NCBI RefSeq assembly: GCF_001642475.1
Contig: NW_019173938.1
Location: 310,001-374,000, forward strand
Length of the DNA: 64,000 nucleotides
Reading direction: 5' to 3'
DNA from: Fonsecaea monophora
Taxonomy: Eukaryota > Ascomycota > Eurotiomycetes > Chaetothyriales > Herpotrichiellaceae
Shown: positions 53,705 through 63,924 of the stretch, one piece after another
Layout: each line of letters opens with the position of its first letter
Numbering within the stretch: position 1 is the first letter of the stretch
Program-made: the position numbers and the translations under genes
Notes under the pieces: model-generated
What the model was told of the DNA's origin: nothing
The model's input: the letters and a program-made list of their open reading frames with translations, nothing else
Database searches by the model: none

Positions 53705-55603
53705 ATGCGCCTCATAAATGTCCGCACGATTCAATTGGAGGAAGTCTACAACAGCAGGACTCACCGGTATGCCATACTTTCGCATCGATGGGAAGACGAA
53801 GAAGTCACCTTCCAAGACATGAGCTCCCCCAAGACCTTTGGCAAGAAAGGCTTCTCCAAAATCCAGTCGGCTTGTTGGGTTGCCCGTAACAAGGGACTTT
53901 CCTACCTTTGGGTCGATACCTGTAGCATTGACAAATCGAGTTCGGCCGAGCTAACGGAAAGTATCAACTCAATGTATCGGTGGTACCAAGATGCCGAAAT
54001 TTGCTTTGCCTATCTAACGGACGTCGAGATTCATAAGACCGAGATGAAGGACAGTGTGTGGTTCACGCGGGGATGGACACTCCAGGAATTGATTGCCCCA
54101 AAACACGTCAGCTTCTACGATCGAAACTGGGTCTTTCTGGGCACCAAGGATAACCTGGCTGGGGAGCTATCAAGAATCACTGGCATTGACAGAGATGTCC
54201 TTCTCGGTCAGAGACCACCCTCGAGCTGTTCGATAGCTCAGCGCATGTCGTGGGCCTCCAAACGCTCGACAACCCGGGTTGAGGACCGAGCGTACAGTCT
54301 CCTGGGTATTTTCGATGTTAGCATGCCCATGTTGTACGGCGAGGGCGAAAGATCGTTTACAAGGCTTCAAGAGGAGATCATCAGGCACTCGGACGACCAA
54401 TCCATCTTCGCATGGGATCGTGGCCTGGACGGCTATTTCGGCGGGCACAATGGTCTTTTGGCAACCTCCCCTTCGCACTTTGTCACTTGCCAGAACGTCG
54501 TCATCCCTGCCTCCTACGGCCTACCGGTCACCACTGGCTTCGCATTGACCAATGTGGGAATATCGATTTCCTTAATGACCCTTCCGTGGGCGATGGAGAC
54601 GTATCTCTGTATCCTGAACTGCAGCCTCAAAGATTGTCCTCAATATCGCCTGGGTATCTTTCTCGAGCGGCTCTCATCGTCTCAAAATGCAGAGCAATAT
54701 GCACGGGTGCAGATTGACGGCGCCACCGTGCTGCCTATTCTGCTTCGCACGATCTTGGATGACTCTTACGGCCGTGTTCGCACCGTCCACGTCCGACCTC
54801 ACATCTCCGATGAACCGCTCCGGCGCTGGTATGGCTTTCGCCTTCACAGCTTCACTCTGCCAGAATACACGATTGATGAGATCTATCAGGCGAGGTTCCA
54901 TTTTCGCAACACTTTACCGTCGATAAGTCGGTACAGCGCCGAGGAGATGCGGGCGGCGAAGCAATACCACCCGAATGGACTTCTCGGTCTGCCTCCCCGA
55001 CCGCTCTTCTTTGCCATGCCACGAGCCAGAGGAGGCTTGCTGAGCATCAGGGGCACTGCGGCCGTCATCTACGTCCCGCCTTCGCGAAAGGACAAGAATG
55101 GCGAGCGCATCTGTTGGATGAAGTTTGGATTCGACGAAGATTTCCGCCCTGTGTGTATCTTTGGGCGCCGGAAGTCGCTATGGGGCGGCAACGCCGCACA
55201 CCTCGCCGTTGACGAGGACTCGTACTACGACGCCGAAGAGACTCCCGGGGCGCACGCCCTCCTGTTCCGTCACGACTGGATCAACAGATACCAGTGCTCG
55301 AGCGACCAGGAGATCGCGGCGCTGTGGCAGAAGCGCGACTTTTGCGTCCTCAAGGGCGTCAAGGACTGGGGCATTGACAAACAGATCCCCTTCCTCCGAC
55401 TGCGCGTCCTGGTGCGCCTGGAGAACATTCCCCCCAACTTCCCGTCGGACGGACGGCCCGACTCGCCGTTGCCAGGGATGAATGTGTGGACGATAAACGT
55501 GGATTCCTGGAAGTACTCGGGCGACAAGGAAGGGATGAAGACGGCCATGGGGACCGGGGAGTTTGTGCTACGCTCGCTGGACGACATATTTGCCGCAGTT
55601 TAG
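53705..55603 (+). CDS. HET-domain protein (HET-E/HET-D-like N-terminus), 632 aa
   Basis: Single exon. HET-domain proteins take part in fungal allorecognition (vegetative incompatibility), where activation triggers cell death. The HET domain covers about residues 1-150: YAILSHRWEDEEVTFQDM, GLSYLWVDTCSIDKSSSAELTESINSMYRWY and WFTRGWTLQELIAPKHVSFYD. The motifs DRAYSLLGIFDVSMPMLYGEG (near 210-230) are typical of the HET-E class and its attached DUF8212-type region. Unlike HET-E or HET-D there is no NACHT NTPase and no WD40 repeats. Instead there is an unassigned 350-residue C-terminal part. It lies in a wide-spaced region with orphan genes. ATG at 53705 begins exactly at the usual family start MRLINVRT. 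Confidence 0.88.
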   Translation: MRLINVRTIQLEEVYNSRTHRYAILSHRWEDEEVTFQDMSSPKTFGKKGFSKIQSACWVARNKGLSYLWVDTCSIDKSSSAELTESINSMYRWYQDAEICFAYLTDVEIHKTEMKDSVWFTRGWTLQELIAPKHVSFYDRNWVFLGTKDNLAGELSRITGIDRDVLLGQRPPSSCSIAQRMSWASKRSTTRVEDRAYSLLGIFDVSMPMLYGEGERSFTRLQEEIIRHSDDQSIFAWDRGLDGYFGGHNGLLATSPSHFVTCQNVVIPASYGLPVTTGFALTNVGISISLMTLPWAMETYLCILNCSLKDCPQYRLGIFLERLSSSQNAEQYARVQIDGATVLPILLRTILDDSYGRVRTVHVRPHISDEPLRRWYGFRLHSFTLPEYTIDEIYQARFHFRNTLPSISRYSAEEMRAAKQYHPNGLLGLPPRPLFFAMPRARGGLLSIRGTAAVIYVPPSRKDKNGERICWMKFGFDEDFRPVCIFGRRKSLWGGNAAHLAVDEDSYYDAEETPGAHALLFRHDWINRYQCSSDQEIAALWQKRDFCVLKGVKDWGIDKQIPFLRLRVLVRLENIPPNFPSDGRPDSPLPGMNVWTINVDSWKYSGDKEGMKTAMGTGEFVLRSLDDIFAAV

Positions 55604-57196
55604 AACCGAGGGCTATGGATGCTATGGAACGAGGGCCGACGATATGAATCAACACACGAACAATACGATTACGATACCATTCAACCTGCCAGCTCTTCTC
55701 ATTACGCTCAATCCTCTTTCCGGAAGCCTGACTCGCCAGTATCATCCAGAGCCAGTTTAACTACTACACGACACGACAAGACCTCTGTGGGGCGACGCAA
55801 CATAACGCGGACTCCCACAGGAGAAAGTGTTTCTCTGGAAGAGAAAAGTACAACCACCTATTTACCTCTCGTCTCCCTACCTCCCCACATCCCTCCACCC
55901 TTTCCACGAAAAGACAAAGAAAAAAGAGGTTCCTTTTTAACGAGATCCATGAATTAATTCCGAAGACAACCAATGGTAACGACGAGACGGACGAGATATT
56001 TTTCATCTATTCCTCCTTTCTTTGGGATCATTTCCATTCACGACGCAGGATGATGGGAGACTCCTGAATCTGAATCCGATCAATCTTGGTCATTTGTTGC
56101 TGCTGGGTTCAATCTGACCAGAACTAGGTTGAAGAAAAAGAAAGATATATCATATCGCACACGTTCAGCCGAGGTGCTGTTATTTCCCTATTCCCTTCCT
56201 CGCTCAATAAATCCATTCTCATCGACTCGGTCCCAATAAAACGTGTGCGCCTGCAAACGCCTTTCTATCAAAACAGGCTGTTCCCATCCCTGCTTCAATT
56301 CCTGCCCTTCTTTTTCTTCTTTTCCCCAAACAAGATCCGACTTGCAACTCCGAATTCAACTCCATGAAAGAAATCCAGGGGTACCCCCCCCTGCCCTAGT
56401 TCCGTCCCGCCCTTTGTCCTGGGTATTTGCTTGCTGTCATGATTGTTTCGTGGGATCAACTGTGGATGCCGTGTGATTGCTTGGGTCGTCTCCGTCGTGT
56501 CAGATGCTGTTCAAAATCGAAGAAAGAAAGGAAGAACTCCCCCCAACAAACACCTCGCGCCTCTGGCAGACAAAGCAAGCAACGCCTTGCAACATGCCTC
56601 AAAACACAAAATCTAGTCCCCATCAGAGCCGCTTTTGAACCTCCCTGCAAAAACACCACGCGTCATGACCGCCGATACATATCATACACATATACACGAA
56701 CCTAAAATTCCATTAATAGCGTCCCCTCAATGTCTATTCAGAGTCAAAACAGGTGAGATGCCCCGGACTCCAGTTCGTACCTTAGTTGCCCAATCCATAT
56801 TTGTTTCTGACCATGGACCAGGCCGTTGTGTTGATAGTATACTCGGAACACAGACTTCCAAGTCGCTAGGGTTAGCAAACGAGGCGACTGACTTTGTCGA
56901 ATTTAGGGTTCTTCTGCAGGAGAGGTTGAAATATGTAGGGTAGCCGTATCTGGCTAAAGCTGCATTGTGCAATAATGAAGGCATCGAAGCCTATTCCTTG
57001 ATCCACTAGGGTATATTCGCGCCGCCCCTTTGCGTGCTGCTTTTAGCTGCTTTGCTGCTCGACGAGAGCATGAGCGCCTTGGCCAGCCTCTTCACAAGCT
57101 TTTGCCAGTTGATTTTGCTGTTCCAAAAGATTAGAAACACGTTGCTCAGTCTGCTGTCGGGTCGTTTCAGCATTTGCTGTATCAATTGGTCGCAAG
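55604..57196. other. 1.6-kb convergent spacer
   Basis: Between the HET gene and the coiled-coil gene. It is pyrimidine-rich on the plus strand at 55868-55910 and 56280-56330. Only short unsupported ORFs occur. No transposon remnant was recognised. Confidence 0.55.
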
Positions 57197-59005
57197 CTAT
57201 TTCCGCTTCTGTCGCTTCGCTCGCGCGCGAGTCGGGGCTCGATCGGCTTTTTTGCGCACTGCGTTTATCTCCTTCGACTGCACATCATCTTGTTCACTCA
57301 CTGCCTTTCTCTTGATCCCCTGGTTCTGCAGTGCTGTGGTCACTTGCAGCTGTGTCCTTCGACAATCTCTCTTCTTGTTCGCTTGGACCTGCTTGTTGAA
57401 CTCTGCACGGAGCGAGTCCATCTCGCTTTTCAGGTTCCAATGTGAGGGGTCCGAGCAGGTTTGTTTTTCTTGTGACAAAGTATGATGCCGTTGCGACTCG
57501 TCAAACCCCTCGTGGCTAGACTTGGTCTCTTCTGAGAGCTTCGCGTTTTGCTCTAGCGGTTGCTGTATACGATCGTCCTTCTCTGCCTCTAGAATCTTGA
57601 TGCGTTCCTCTAACCGAGCAACTGTAACGTCTCTAGCTGTTTCCACCATTTTCAGTTGGTCCTCTTTATTAGAAAGGTCCTTTCGTAAAGTCTCGATTTT
57701 CTCCTTCAACTCGGCGTCTTCACTTAACAGTGCATCTTTTTCACGGTTTGTGGCGCACAACAGAGTTGAAATAGTTTCCCTCGCAATCCGTTCTTGAGCA
57801 AGACTTGCTCTGCCTCGGTCACAGTCTTCTCTCAACTTTGCCAAGTCAAGATCTGACTGCATGGCAACTTCGCGTTCCTTGACGAAGTACTCCCTCTCGC
57901 GGAGGGTGTATTTTCTCTCCGTGGCGATTATTTTATTGCTGGATGACACTGCTTTGTCTTGGTCTTTTGCAATGGCCTTGATGGTGTCTCTCTCTGCCTC
58001 TACTTTTCTAAGAAGCTCAGTTCTGACACGATCATCCCGCTGCAGAGCGTCCACACTCGATCTTAGGTCTGCAATGGCAAGGCGTGAGTGGTCATTGGTC
58101 CTCGCAAGACCATCTTTCACATTATCTGCCTCAATTTTGCTACCGACATCCTGTTTTAGTGTTCCGACTTGGCGTGTGAGGCACTCAATCTCCCGCGATT
58201 TTTTGTTGTTACGCTGGGCGAGGATATCGCTCTTTTCTTCGGCTTGGACCTTTTCGATATGACAAGCCTTGCCTTGATTTCTGACCCCCACGATCTCAAG
58301 GCAATAGTCTGAATTGACCTTTGAGAGTTCAAGTATCTCCGCTTCCAACTGGGCAATAACATAGTCAGTCTCCTTCTGTCGAGCGGAGCCGACTTCTGGA
58401 GAGACGTTTGTCTGTGAGATCCTGTCTCTCTCGGCGGTGAGACGCTGTATCTCGTCGGAAAACGAAATGTTTTCTTTTTGAAGGCTGTCCTTCTCGTCGG
58501 TGACACGCTGAATCTCGTCGGAAAGCGAAAGGTTTTCTTCTTGGAGTCTGTCCTTCTCGGCGCGCATACCTCGGTAACGCTTCGCAATAAGGTGAACAAA
58601 GTCTTCCGGGTTCCCCACAATGACCATGTCTAGATCAACAGAGTCAAAAAAGCATTGCAGGTGGTCGATGAGCCCTTTTCTAACTTGATACTTGATCATC
58701 TCATAACTGACCTCCTCTTTCTGAAGACATTCCCGGTGGGCCGTCCACACTTTTTGCAAATGAGACGATATTTGGTCGAGGTACCCCTTATCAGGGTCCT
58801 TTCCTCCAGCTTGCTGCGCCTGACGCACGCAATTCAGTGCCTCAACCAGATGTACAACCCGTAAATCCTCAAAAAAATGCAGGGGATGAGATTGAGGGAA
58901 TCCACCGCCAGGCTTCGTGTCTCCAGGATCGGCATCCTTGATGCTGGGTCGGGTGTCCTCGTCATCCTGACCTGATCTTTTTTTTGTCGATTCTAAGGTC
59001 TGCAT
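57197..59005 (-). CDS. long coiled-coil protein of unknown function, 602 aa
   Basis: Single exon from the ATG at 59005; an upstream extension has only a GTG. No family recognised. The first 45 residues are polar. A putative globular region (about 45-165: HPLHFFEDLRVVHLVEAL..., FEDFVHLIAKRYRGMRAEK-like) is followed by about 350 residues of heptad-rich coiled coil. Within this a 23-residue unit is duplicated: LQEENLSLSDEIQRVTDEKDS / LQKENISFSDEIQRLTAERDR, visible in the DNA at about 58430-58560. The C-terminus is very basic (KKADRAPTRARAKRQKRK), suggesting nuclear localisation. Coiled coils attract spurious matches, so structural names such as myosin-like are avoided. Confidence 0.75.
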   Translation of the reverse strand: MQTLESTKKRSGQDDEDTRPSIKDADPGDTKPGGGFPQSHPLHFFEDLRVVHLVEALNCVRQAQQAGGKDPDKGYLDQISSHLQKVWTAHRECLQKEEVSYEMIKYQVRKGLIDHLQCFFDSVDLDMVIVGNPEDFVHLIAKRYRGMRAEKDRLQEENLSLSDEIQRVTDEKDSLQKENISFSDEIQRLTAERDRISQTNVSPEVGSARQKETDYVIAQLEAEILELSKVNSDYCLEIVGVRNQGKACHIEKVQAEEKSDILAQRNNKKSREIECLTRQVGTLKQDVGSKIEADNVKDGLARTNDHSRLAIADLRSSVDALQRDDRVRTELLRKVEAERDTIKAIAKDQDKAVSSSNKIIATERKYTLREREYFVKEREVAMQSDLDLAKLREDCDRGRASLAQERIARETISTLLCATNREKDALLSEDAELKEKIETLRKDLSNKEDQLKMVETARDVTVARLEERIKILEAEKDDRIQQPLEQNAKLSEETKSSHEGFDESQRHHTLSQEKQTCSDPSHWNLKSEMDSLRAEFNKQVQANKKRDCRRTQLQVTTALQNQGIKRKAVSEQDDVQSKEINAVRKKADRAPTRARAKRQKRK

Positions 59006-59842
59006 ACTGAACCCTGCGAAGCCACACAGCCAGAACACAAGAGCAGCAGAGAAGTGAGTTCAAATAGAGTCAAGCACATGCCGCGAAGCTTGACCAGAAC
59101 GGTCTTAGGCTGTGAGACGACGATGTCCACCACTCGCAAAACACATGTTATTTGCACCTGGAATGACACCAATCGGAGCGAGTCAATAGAGTGCAAAGGT
59201 CTGTAGAAGAGAAAGGGGCAGTCGTTTGAGAAGGATTATAGTGACTGTGCTGAGGGAGGCTGAATGATGGAAGCAGGAACAGTGGTAGACAGAGAGAAGC
59301 AACGTCCCAAGCAGCAGTTTTTGACTGTGCTGGAGCGGACAGTTGGGCGGGGAGGAGCGACCAAGAAGCACCCAAAAGGCACCCAAACCAAGAGGGGCTG
59401 CCCAGTGGTTGGGCGCGGGGTGACGGCTGAAACAGCTGGACCGCCTCTGATTCGGTACCCATTGAATCAATCACTCGTGAGCCTCCCCGACCAATTGAAG
59501 CCCTCCACAGATGCGCTAGTGGTTGTGGCAGAACCCGCTGACTAGCCTCGATGCCCACACCGCTTACTTATGTCTTCCGCTATTGGCTGATCCCAAAATC
59601 TCTGAAGCGAAGTCCTGTGAGGCCTCCCAGTTGGTTTCTCGGTCCTCATTACCACAACGAGGGACTGGTGAGTCAAATCCTAAAAACACGAACGCACATG
59701 ACGGATTTCCTAGGGTTGAGAATACTGCAAGCTTTTCACCTGTAATTGAGTTCCAACAGCCCGCTTCCGCGGGTCTTCCGAGCCTGCAAGGGCCGTCTTT
59801 CCCCCTCTCAAGAACAAAGAAACGCTCAACAACATCAAAGTC
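59006..59842. promoter_or_regulatory. divergent spacer, coiled-coil gene / Mcp1
   Basis: 837 bp between divergent starts. It contains CT-rich sequence just before the Mcp1 start. No ORF with family resemblance was found. Confidence 0.45.
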
Positions 59843-60808
59843 ATGACCGACCTACCTCCCCTCTCGACACAAGACACGCATGGCTCCATCTCCTCTATAC
59901 CAATGCACGAAGTCGATCCCTCGCCCGTCGACGATGACGACCCAGAAGGCCCAAGCTATCCCACCAACCCTTCGGATCCCGATGCTTCGAGATTGCCCTT
60001 TTCATCTCACAGCACGACCAATTGGCTGGGCCTCACGCCAGCCCGGACGCTTCACATGTTGTCAACCGTACAAAAGTACTCTGTCGTCCCCTTCTCAGCC
60101 TATCTCACGATGCACTACGCAAACACCGCACTGATCCCCCTCTTGACCGGTTCTGCGCGCGAGGCAGACAAATTCCTCCTCCTCACCCGCCCCTTTTATC
60201 AATCCTTCCCATTCGAACCACTCCTGATCTTTGTCCCCGTCGTCACCCACGTCGCCTCCGGGATTGCCTTACGACTCTACCGTCGTCGCATCACAGCAAG
60301 ACGGCATGGAGCCGAGACACTCTCGCAGCGCAGGAAGATGAAGAGTAAGATACCGTGGCCAAAGTTCTCGCTCACTAGCGCCGCGGGTTATGCACTGTAT
60401 CCAATGTTCGTGGCCCACGTGTTGTCTATGCGTATCATCCCCAACAAGATCGATGGGAGTTCTGCCTCTGTGGGATTACGCTACTTTGCCCATGGCATAG
60501 CACAAGATCCGTATGTCGGACTGGCAGGCTACACATTGTTCGTGTGCGTCACCAGTTACCACGTGGTAAGCGGTGCGGCCAAATTCCTGAGAGTGAGTGC
60601 AGAGTATGTCATCGGGGGCGGGGACGAGGGCCACCTGCGGAAGAAATGGCGAACCAGGATTGTCAACGGGATTACCGCCGCCGTGGCAACCGCGTGGATT
60701 GCTGGTGGGTTGGGCATTGTGGGAACAGCAGGGCGAGGTACGGGTTGGGAAGCAAGCCATTGGGATAAGATATATCGTGCCATGCCGGTTATTGGCAGGA
60801 TGTTTTAA
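59843..60808 (+). CDS. mcp1: Mcp1-like mitochondrial outer membrane protein
   Basis: Single exon, 321 aa. Mcp1 was found in yeast as a suppressor of ERMES/Mdm10 loss and acts with Vps13 in lipid supply to mitochondria. The N-terminal 65 residues are polar and acidic. The MCP1-TM type region then carries several membrane segments: YSVVPFSAYLTMHY, FEPLLIFVPVVTHVASGIALRLYRR, SAAGYALYPMFVAHVLSMRII, PYVGLAGYTLFVCVTSYHVVSG and TAAVATAWIAGGLGIVG. The repeated H-x-x-SG pattern (THVASG, YHVVSG) is family-typical, and paired histidines may coordinate heme. Named at family level. Confidence 0.85.
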   Translation: MTDLPPLSTQDTHGSISSIPMHEVDPSPVDDDDPEGPSYPTNPSDPDASRLPFSSHSTTNWLGLTPARTLHMLSTVQKYSVVPFSAYLTMHYANTALIPLLTGSAREADKFLLLTRPFYQSFPFEPLLIFVPVVTHVASGIALRLYRRRITARRHGAETLSQRRKMKSKIPWPKFSLTSAAGYALYPMFVAHVLSMRIIPNKIDGSSASVGLRYFAHGIAQDPYVGLAGYTLFVCVTSYHVVSGAAKFLRVSAEYVIGGGDEGHLRKKWRTRIVNGITAAVATAWIAGGLGIVGTAGRGTGWEASHWDKIYRAMPVIGRMF

Positions 60809-61382
60809 ATATCAACAAACGCGGATCTGCGGATCGTTTGTCTTGTGTATTGTCTAGATGTGAGATAGGGTTACCCGCGAAGAGTTTAGAAAAGGGGCCC
60901 CATGCGCATATACTCCACACGGCGCATTCTGTAAATATAGTTCAAGTCCACCACAACATGGCTCTTTTCGAGGAGTTTCCCCACAAAGACCAGGGCACCG
61001 CCCCCCCAAAAACAGCGACGTTTGCTTTCACGCGTGTTGCCATCGAAGACTTGTGTGAAGACGAGGCGCCGAGGGTGAGGGGGTGAACAGGACATATATA
61101 CACTGTTCGGCTTTCGGGGGCCTGAGCACCAGATTCACACTACACGCTCCTATGCCTCTTCACCCTTTCCTCCATCCATAAGTAACGCCCCACACGATGA
61201 GCCCGTCACGTTGAGCAAATCTATCTTGACACGTGCAAATCATGGCCAAGGGATGAGAAAAAAAAAAGTGAGGAGAATAAAGCAGGCGATCCCTCTCAGA
61301 GCCGGTCGGTACCTTCAGGGCGAAGCGAGCAGTCGCTGAGGCTGGTCGAGGGGAAAATAGGTCCGCAGGCCACATCGCAGAC
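60809..61382. other. convergent spacer
   Basis: 574 bp. It has an A10 run near 61259-61268 and otherwise nothing recognised. Confidence 0.5.
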
Positions 61383-62808
61383 TTATCTAGGGGATAGAGG
61401 CTGCCAGATGCCCCAGGAGATGGTGAACGGAGATATAATGTTCCTGGTGTGTGCAAGAAGGATCAGCATGCGCCGTGTTAGCAATTAGAGACTCGAATAG
61501 ACACTCACGCAGCCAGATTCTGGATTGGCATTGAAAAGCTGAGTTGACTCGGCTTGCCCTCCCCCTCTCCCTCGACTGACGTCTCTATCACCTCGTTGAT
61601 GACGTTGAACTTGACCAGCCGCAAGTATCGCAGGCGGTATCGCATGAGCCTAAGTCGAGCAGCAATAGCGTTTGCCTGCTCCGTCGAGGCTACAACAAAC
61701 TCCAGCCTTTGTATTGAGCTTGAGACGAAGTCGACCAGTGTGATTTCCATGTTCGGCCACGTCAGGGCAAGCTCCTGGAGTTTCGGTGTGTCCAATAGGA
61801 AGGCTGAGAGAAACTCGACGAAGGCCGACGCAGGAGTCGTGTTGGAGGATATCTTGAGCACTTCAAGGCTATCTCGATGGAACTCATACAACGCTTTCAT
61901 CGTCTTGGAGTTCAGGAAAATGCTCCCGTCTGTCTTCGGGTCGGTGATTTGGGTCAAAGCTAGACGCCTCAGCGGCCTGATCCTTTCGAACAATTGATGT
62001 GTGACGGATTGGGCGATCCTGGTCTGATAACCATGTCTCTGGCGCATCAGGAGACCATGAGGCGGACCGATGATGGAAAGATTCTGAAGACCCGTCAACT
62101 TGCTGAGCACTTCTGCAGTCCTCGTGGGGCTTGTCTCTGAGAACCCGCTAAATTGGAAAGTGTGTAGTTCTTGAATGGATCCAAGGCAGCAAATATGGCA
62201 TTGCTCAATGTCGAGCTTCATCACATGTAGCTTGAGGTAGTGTTCTGCAACCCAGGTCAGGACTTGGGTCATGACGATACTCGAGGGTGTATTCCTGCCA
62301 GAGTCTAAGGGCCGCAGAAGTGCCAAATGCGTCACACCAGGAATGTTCTCCAATGCAGATGTGATGCGATGGATTTCTTGGAGATATGGATGCTGAGAAG
62401 CTTGACCAGCGACCCAAGGTGTTACAGCCTGGGGTCCAATTTCCTCAAGCCTAAGTCTCAGATTGGTGATACTTTGCTGCACCCTTTTCGGCCATTTGTT
62501 TGTGAATTTGACAAGATCATTTTGACATTCGCACACGAGTGGCCTGCGAAAGAAAGAAAGTCTGGCTTCACTATACACTTGCTTGTTCACACATAGCAGG
62601 TTTAAGTGGTCCTGACACTTGAAGGCGAGCATTAGGTCGTAGATGTATTCGCGGACTTCGAGGGGGATCTGTAAAAGATAGCTCGGAGTGGCTGCGCCGT
62701 ACGCGTCCGTTGTTTTCTTCGCTACCTGTCGATGGTGAGCCCATTTCTCGAAGAGTGAGACATGTTGCTTACCTCGTTTGTCTCTGGCAACAAATTGACC
62801 CGCTGCAT
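61383..62808 (-). CDS. F-box-like / leucine-rich protein, 437 aa
   Basis: Three exons proposed: 62808-62773, 62725-61509 and 61443-61383. The introns are 47 bp (GTAAGC...GACAG) and 65 bp (GTGAGT, GCTAAC, ACCAG). If the last intron is not removed the protein ends in NLAA at 61505, so two C-termini are possible. The N-terminal motif SYLLQIPLEVREYIYDLML...LLCVNKQVYSEARLSFF is the degenerate F-box-like start common in Pezizomycotina. Weak leucine-rich strands follow (LTGLQNLSIIG, LQELALTWPN, LRYLRLVKF). A role in substrate recognition is inferred. The 5' end is uncertain: the frame stays open upstream of 62808 without an ATG. Confidence 0.62.
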
Positions 62809-63708
62809 CTTCTGCAAAGGACTACTTGGTTGTATTTCAGCTGGCTGCCACCGAGCACCCGAGGAACTGCTGCCAATTTCTTGTAGCACCTGCGACGGAA
62901 GTAGCCTGTTGCACTAGCTTCTTTGTGTAGAGGAAGTACAGTGATATAGGTCCGGCGGGATAGGTCCGGCGGGATTTGCGAGGTGATACTTGGTGAAGAT
63001 CGGAGAGGCTTTGCATTTGCTAGGCTGACGATATTTGGTTCAAGCATTCTCGATCCATCATAGGATGATGCTGTCCACATGAAGATTCGGCCGGGGCGAC
63101 GGCTTCAATATTCAGCAACATATTGCTAAATTCGCTGCGCTTTGGCCAGCAAGGCAGTATAGCATCTCATAGAAACCGTGAAAGGCCGAAAAAGTGTTGC
63201 CGGATCGCGTGTATTCGAACAAGAAGTGTTGTAGCTGTCTATTTTGGAGTATGTACGAGAATCCCATGCACGCTTAGCATATCGCAGTGGTAAAGGTCGG
63301 GGTTTGGTGGTGATGCGAATAAACCTAAAGATCTGAGACAGTAGGGACAACAGCTAGTGGGAGAATGTGAACAAAGGGTGGCTGCCACATGATCCTCTGG
63401 ATGTTGGGCTCCCTGGTTGTTATTGCAAAATGACAGCGGGCACTAAACTGCGGAATGACAAGGAACAATACCAAACGCCACGCCGAGCAGGGCGCAGATG
63501 TCGAAACCAGCTCAGAACAGACCAGGAGAAAGAGGCAACAGAAAAGACCGGAAGAGATGCTACTTCCCGAGCTCTTCAATCGAGGATATGAAGTATGAGC
63601 ATGGAGCACCTCACCGCAAGTACTCAATACTTTTGATAATGGTAGTATCGACATCTGACACGGATCTTGGATCTCCACCTCTCGGAGATCATCGAGATTG
63701 TGCGATTT
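62809..63708. other. spacer with 14-bp tandem duplication
   Basis: 900 bp. An exact 14-bp tandem duplication (ATAGGTCCGGCGGG at 62946-62959 and 62960-62973) lies upstream of the F-box-like gene, in its probable leader or promoter. No gene recognised. Confidence 0.5.
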
Positions 63709-63924
63709 CTAGCTCCATGCAGCCCTATTGATGCATTCCTGGATCCCAGCTAGCTCTCTGGGATGACTTGTGTCAATGAATAGACCGTCCGAAAGCACGT
63801 ACACGGTAGCAAGCTGATCCACGTGAGCCATAGGAACGGCGTTAGATTCGGCGAAATCCTCCAGTCCTAAGCTTGCGCACAACATCTCAACATCGTATCC
63901 GAGTTGACAGGAGGGGGTTCGCAT
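63709..63924 (-). CDS. possible 3' exon of a gene at the right edge
   Basis: A 71-codon open frame with balanced composition (YDVEMLCASLGLEDF...YVLSDGLFIDTSHPRELAGIQECINR) ends at 63709. It begins at an ATG at 63924, but the frame is also open for several codons to the right, so it may be the last exon of a gene continuing past the window. I recognise no family. Chance cannot be excluded. Confidence 0.25.
   Translation of the reverse strand: MRTPSCQLGYDVEMLCASLGLEDFAESNAVPMAHVDQLATVYVLSDGLFIDTSHPRELAGIQECINRAAWS

Noticed and set aside
57197..59005. Naming the coiled-coil protein as a myosin-, SMC- or kinesin-type protein.
   Set aside because: No motor, ATPase or hinge motif is present; heptad-rich sequence alone gives misleading similarity.
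63220..63310. A-box-like TAGCATATCGCAGTGGTAAAGG sequence suggesting a tRNA.
   Set aside because: No matching T-arm or acceptor pairing follows; not a tRNA.
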